Assembly (NCBI GenBank): GCA_030754315.1
Contig: JASMAO010000106.1
Coordinates: forward strand, 1-8,684
Length of the DNA stretch: 8,684 nucleotides
Direction of reading: 5' to 3'
DNA from: SAR202 cluster bacterium
GTDB taxonomy: Bacteria; Chloroflexota; Dehalococcoidia; Lucifugimonadales; JASMAO01
The notes below the pieces were generated by a model. That model worked only from the letters and a program-made list of their open reading frames with translations, was not told the origin of the DNA and ran no database searches. Shown one piece after another: positions 6,107 through 8,684 of this stretch (its first letter is position 1; each line of letters opens with the position of its first letter). Made by a program: the position numbers and the translations under genes.

Positions 6107-6436
6107 TTGCCGAGATACGATTATCGGTGTAAACAATGCGGCAATAAGTTCGAACTCAAGCAGAGCTTCGACGCTGAAGCTGTTGCCGACTGCACACAGT
6201 GCGATGGAACGGCCAACCGAGTGATCTACTCAGTCCCCGTGGTTTTCAAGGGTGCCGGCTTTTACGTCAATGACTACGGCAAGGGCAACGTCGCCAACAC
6301 CTCTTCCAATAGCAACGAAGAGAAAGCCGAGAAGGAATCGTCCAGTTCCGATAACAAAGCCGAGTCGGCCAAATCAGAAAACAAGGCGGACTCTACCAAC
6401 AAACCAACAAAGAACTCCGCAGGCAAAAAGGAATAG
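6107..6436 (+). CDS. FmdB family zinc ribbon protein
   Basis: A small cytoplasmic protein with an FmdB/CxxC_CxxC_SSSS zinc ribbon, named after a putative regulatory protein of formamidase/amidase operons; the function of most members is not known. Read from the TTG it has 109 residues and begins MPRYDYRCKQC, the near-invariant family start. An ATG 30 bp upstream gives ten extra residues that homologues lack, and GGAGG sits at the right distance from the TTG instead. Zinc ligands are Cys8, Cys11, Cys29 and Cys32. FKGAGFYVNDYGKG (47-60) is the usual end of the folded domain. Residues about 61-109 are a low-complexity tail rich in Ser, Asn, Glu, Lys and Ala with no hydrophobic core, as in many family members. 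It lies 6 bp before dtd and probably shares its transcript. Confidence 0.9.
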   Translation: MPRYDYRCKQCGNKFELKQSFDAEAVADCTQCDGTANRVIYSVPVVFKGAGFYVNDYGKGNVANTSSNSNEEKAEKESSSSDNKAESAKSENKADSTNKPTKNSAGKKE

Positions 6437-6442
6437 GTTCCG

Positions 6443-6889
6443 TTGCGTGCCTTGCTCCAGCGAGTATCTCAGGCCTCTGTCAGAGTTGAACGTGAGATAG
6501 TCGGCGACATAGGGCCAGGACTGGTCATCCTACTGGGATTAGCCCAAGATGACACTGAAGCTGAGGCACACCACATCGTGAACAAGACTACTAACCTGCG
6601 AATATTCAATGATGAAGACGGGAAATTCAACCGGTCAGCTTTAGATGTGGGCGCCGAGTTGTTGATTATTAGTCAATTCACGCTCTACGGAGACACGCGC
6701 AAAGGACGTCGTCCTAGTTTCCTAAACGCTGCAACCCCTGACAAGGCAAAGTCGCTCTACTTGTTGACAACAGAACTATTTAGAAAAACCTGCCTGCCTG
6801 TAAAGACAGGCACGTTCCAGGCCCATATGATGGTATCTCTTACCAACGATGGCCCTGTAACTATTATGCTCGACACCTCAGAACATTAA
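6443..6889 (+). CDS. dtd: D-aminoacyl-tRNA deacylase (D-Tyr-tRNA deacylase)
   Basis: A cytoplasmic proofreading enzyme that hydrolyses D-aminoacyl-tRNA and so keeps D-amino acids out of proteins. Its 148 residues match the family (about 145). It starts MRALLQRVSQASV like most Dtd proteins, which supports the TTG start even though the ribosome binding site AAGGA (6428-6432), lying in the end of fmdB, is 10 nt away. The two active-site motifs are intact: SQFTL (77-81) and NDGPVT (135-140), which holds the Gly-Pro element that rejects L-amino acids. The conserved TRKGRRPSF segment (85-93) is also present. It is the last plus-strand gene and converges on nadC 55 bp away. A 7-bp hairpin occurs inside the coding sequence at 6795-6812. 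Confidence 0.95.
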   Translation: MRALLQRVSQASVRVEREIVGDIGPGLVILLGLAQDDTEAEAHHIVNKTTNLRIFNDEDGKFNRSALDVGAELLIISQFTLYGDTRKGRRPSFLNAATPDKAKSLYLLTTELFRKTCLPVKTGTFQAHMMVSLTNDGPVTIMLDTSEH

Positions 6890-6944
6890 GCATATCGAAT
6901 CTACACAAAGTTGGCAGTCTCGAAGAAGCGCAATCGCCACTAAT

Positions 6945-7868
6945 TCAATCCTCGATAAAATCCAAACCAACGTCGAGCGATTTCGCCGAGTGGGTCAATG
7001 CACCTACGGATATCATATCAACCCCTGTACTTGCTACCTCTCTCACATTGTCTAGTGTAATACCACCAGACGCCTCCGTACGAGCGAGGCCCTGAGCCTG
7101 CTTGACTCCAACTGCAATATCCTCAGTGCTCATGTTGTCAAACAAAAGCACATCTGCACCCGAATCGAGCGCCTCCCTAGCGCCATCCAGATCCTCAACT
7201 TCAATCTCTACCTGCAGCGTATGAATGGAATTCTCTCGAACTCTTTCGACAATCTCAGCAATACTCAATCCCGACGAGCGCAAAGCTTCAATGTGATTGT
7301 CCTTTACCAGAATTCCATCGCCCAAACCGCGTCGATGATTATACCCACCACCAACACGTACAGCGTATTTCCCCAACGCTCGCAACCCAGGAATAGTCTT
7401 TCGGGTATCGAGAATGCGAACACTATAACCTTCAACAGCATCAACGTACTTTCTTGTCTCGGTCGCAATTCCGCTCAAATGCTGGACGAAGTTGAGGGCA
7501 GTCCTTTCAGCTTTTAATATCGAGCCTATAGGTCCACTGATTTCCGCGACTGCTACGTAACGGTCTAAAGCCATCCCGGAATCTGCAGGAATAATCCTTG
7601 ACCCGTCCTGCAGCAACGTACGCCACTCGAGAGTGATATCTAGGCGTTTGAATACAGCCGCAGCGATATCAATTCCAGCAAGTACGCCATCAACCCTAGG
7701 AATTATAGCCGCTTTGCCTCGTTGGTCATGCGGCAGTAGAGCATCGGTCGTGACGTCTCCTCCACCTAGATCCTCCAAGAGAGCCTGATCAATCAGTTTT
7801 TCAATATCCGGCGTAATTCCCTGGAAGTGTATCCCGGAGTTATATAGTGTGGATCTATTTTTGACCAT
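6945..7868 (-). CDS. nadC: Nicotinate-nucleotide pyrophosphorylase (carboxylating), quinolinate phosphoribosyltransferase
   Basis: It converts quinolinate and PRPP to nicotinate mononucleotide, carbon dioxide and pyrophosphate, the step after NadA in de novo NAD synthesis. Family marks in order: ALLEDLGGGDVTTDALLP (29-46), ERTALNFVQHLSGIAT (121-136), DTRKTIPGLRALGKYAV (154-170), GGGYNHRRGLGDGILVKDNH (173-192), EIEVE (221-225), LLFDN (241-245), EASGGI (265-270) and ISVGALTHS (286-294). These include the conserved basic residues that bind quinolinate and PRPP. At 307 residues it is longer than the typical 275-290 because of about 18 extra residues before the first conserved helix; no other ATG, GTG or TTG occurs there in frame, so the ATG is kept although no ribosome binding site is visible. 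It lies 170 bp downstream of nadA on the same strand. Confidence 0.96.
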   Translation of the reverse strand: MVKNRSTLYNSGIHFQGITPDIEKLIDQALLEDLGGGDVTTDALLPHDQRGKAAIIPRVDGVLAGIDIAAAVFKRLDITLEWRTLLQDGSRIIPADSGMALDRYVAVAEISGPIGSILKAERTALNFVQHLSGIATETRKYVDAVEGYSVRILDTRKTIPGLRALGKYAVRVGGGYNHRRGLGDGILVKDNHIEALRSSGLSIAEIVERVRENSIHTLQVEIEVEDLDGAREALDSGADVLLFDNMSTEDIAVGVKQAQGLARTEASGGITLDNVREVASTGVDMISVGALTHSAKSLDVGLDFIED

Positions 7869-8038
7869 ATTCAGAATTGATTATCAGGTTACCGACGCTT
7901 GCAATACAGCGGCATCTTCGAGATAAGGCTAGACAATGTCGCTGAGTAACGAGGGGTAAAATCACCCACAAGCAACCGTCCCTTTCACAGTGGATATGGG
8001 GCAAACCTTACGGTGGCATACCACCTATTCCTATTAAA
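7869..8038. other. Intergenic region between nadA and nadC
   Basis: A 170-bp spacer, long for two genes of one pathway. It contains a GGTGG-CATA-CCACC hairpin (8012-8025), a weaker GGGT/ACCC pair near 7954-7967, and GATAAT in the minus direction close before nadC without a clear -35. I recognise no riboswitch, and no known NAD-pathway operator. nadC may have its own promoter here. Confidence 0.4.
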
Positions 8039-8684
8039 TTAAATGATACTCAACATTCGATCTAGTGCCACTGCAGCCTCTGCTTTTTCTACAGGACCGA
8101 CAGAGATTTGATTTACCACAACACCCTCCTTCAATCCGTCCAGTACCCAAGACAGATAGGCCGGGTGGATACGATACATGGTTGAACATGGACATACTAC
8201 GGAGTCCAAACAGAACACCGTCTTATCCGGATTCTCGTGAGCGATTCGCTTGACTAGGCTAATCTCGGTACCGATTGCCCAGACACTGCCAGATGGCGAC
8301 TCATTAACTACTTTTATGATGTACTCCGTCGAGCCATTCATATCAGCCGCCTGAACTACCTCCATCGTGCACTCCGGATGTACTACGATATTGACATCAG
8401 GATAACGATGCCTCGCCTCCTCGATCTGTTGAACCGAGAACCTCGTATGTACCGAACAGTGCCCCTGCCAGAGGATAACCTTGGCCTGAAGGATTTCTTC
8501 TTCTGTGAGACCCCCAAGCGGCTTGAATGGATTCCATACTACCATTTCATCAAGCCCGATTCCGAACTTAAGGCCGGTGTTCCTGCCAAGATGCTGATCT
8601 GGAAGGAACAGAACCTTCCCACCCTGATCAAAGGCCCACTCAAAGGTGGCATGAGCATTAGCAGAGGTACAAACGATACCACCG
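8039..8684 (-). CDS. nadA: Quinolinate synthase NadA, C-terminal part (5' end outside the window)
   Basis: It condenses iminoaspartate with dihydroxyacetone phosphate to quinolinate using a [4Fe-4S] cluster. The frame is open from the stop (TAA at 8041-8039) to the window edge, giving 214 residues; the internal ATG at 8545 is not the start, because the 46 codons before it read GGIVCTSANA, then FLPDQHLGRNTGLKFGIG, which is standard NadA. Cluster cysteines are visible at Cys5 of the partial protein (VCTSAN), Cys105 (HPEC) and in the CPC motif at 164-166, followed by STMYRIHP. The ISVGP sequence near the C-terminus is also conserved in the family. Roughly the first 150 residues are missing because of the window boundary. 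nadC follows downstream; the source of iminoaspartate (NadB or an aspartate dehydrogenase) is not in view. Confidence 0.95.
   Translation of the reverse strand, partial: GGIVCTSANAHATFEWAFDQGGKVLFLPDQHLGRNTGLKFGIGLDEMVVWNPFKPLGGLTEEEILQAKVILWQGHCSVHTRFSVQQIEEARHRYPDVNIVVHPECTMEVVQAADMNGSTEYIIKVVNESPSGSVWAIGTEISLVKRIAHENPDKTVFCLDSVVCPCSTMYRIHPAYLSWVLDGLKEGVVVNQISVGPVEKAEAAVALDRMLSII

Noticed and set aside
6890..6944. Terminator between the convergent genes dtd and nadC
   Set aside because: The best pairing (6909-6915 with 6936-6941) has a bulge, a long loop and no T-tract in either direction.
7889..7969. A 26-codon minus-strand frame (GTG start) just upstream of nadC, as a possible leader peptide
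   Set aside because: It is short, has no run of regulatory codons or attenuator structure, and its only support is a purine-rich stretch upstream.
8012..8025. GGTGG-CATA-CCACC as a terminator for nadA
   Set aside because: The stem is only 5 bp and no run of T follows on the minus strand, so intrinsic termination is not supported.
8039..8545. A complete 168-residue gene starting at ATG 8545
   Set aside because: The frame upstream of this ATG is open to the window edge and encodes conserved NadA sequence, so it is the end of a longer gene.
1..8684. Codon reassignment (TGA or TAA read as an amino acid)
   Set aside because: Both codons serve as ordinary stops at the expected ends of well-conserved genes in this window.

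Overview
The window looks like ordinary chromosome from a free-living bacterium of balanced base composition. It holds biosynthetic and housekeeping genes, with one small catabolic-looking pair at the left edge. No mobile element, phage gene, CRISPR array, tRNA or rRNA is visible. A member of the Chloroflexota (SAR202 or Dehalococcoidia-like) would fit the mix: a PhyH dioxygenase beside a Gfo/Idh/MocA dehydrogenase, an FmdB protein with a Ser/Asn/Lys/Glu tail, a NadA with a Cys-Pro-Cys motif, and many GTG/TTG starts. That placement is an inference and is not proven by the sequence.

Left part (minus strand, 1-1234): a Gfo/Idh/MocA-type NAD(P)-dependent dehydrogenase is followed 41 bp downstream by the first codons of a phytanoyl-CoA dioxygenase (PhyH) family gene that runs off the window. 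The PhyH frame has a good ribosome binding site and a GTG start, but an in-frame TAA stands at codon 10. A 362-bp divergent intergenic region (1235-1596) carries a near-consensus sigma-70 promoter and an inverted repeat in front of yqeY.

Centre (plus strand, 1597-6889): yqeY, then purQ - EamA transporter (in two pieces) - purL, then an FmdB-type zinc ribbon gene and dtd. PurQ and small-type PurL are two subunits of FGAM synthetase, step four of de novo purine synthesis; the third subunit, PurS, is not in the window. The ten-helix EamA/DMT transporter lying between them is split into two five-helix halves by a single in-frame TGA. Promoter-like sequences precede purQ and fmdB, and in both the -35 hexamer overlaps the stop codon of the previous gene. 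FmdB and dtd (D-aminoacyl-tRNA deacylase) form a tight pair.

Right part (minus strand, 6945-8684): nadA (3' part, truncated by the window edge) and, after a 170-bp gap, nadC. These encode quinolinate synthase and quinolinate phosphoribosyltransferase, consecutive steps of de novo NAD synthesis. They converge on dtd with no clear terminator between them.

I did not find a new multi-gene system. The points most worth checking are the two in-frame stops (PhyH and EamA), the transporter embedded between purQ and purL, and the stop-codon/-35 overlaps.
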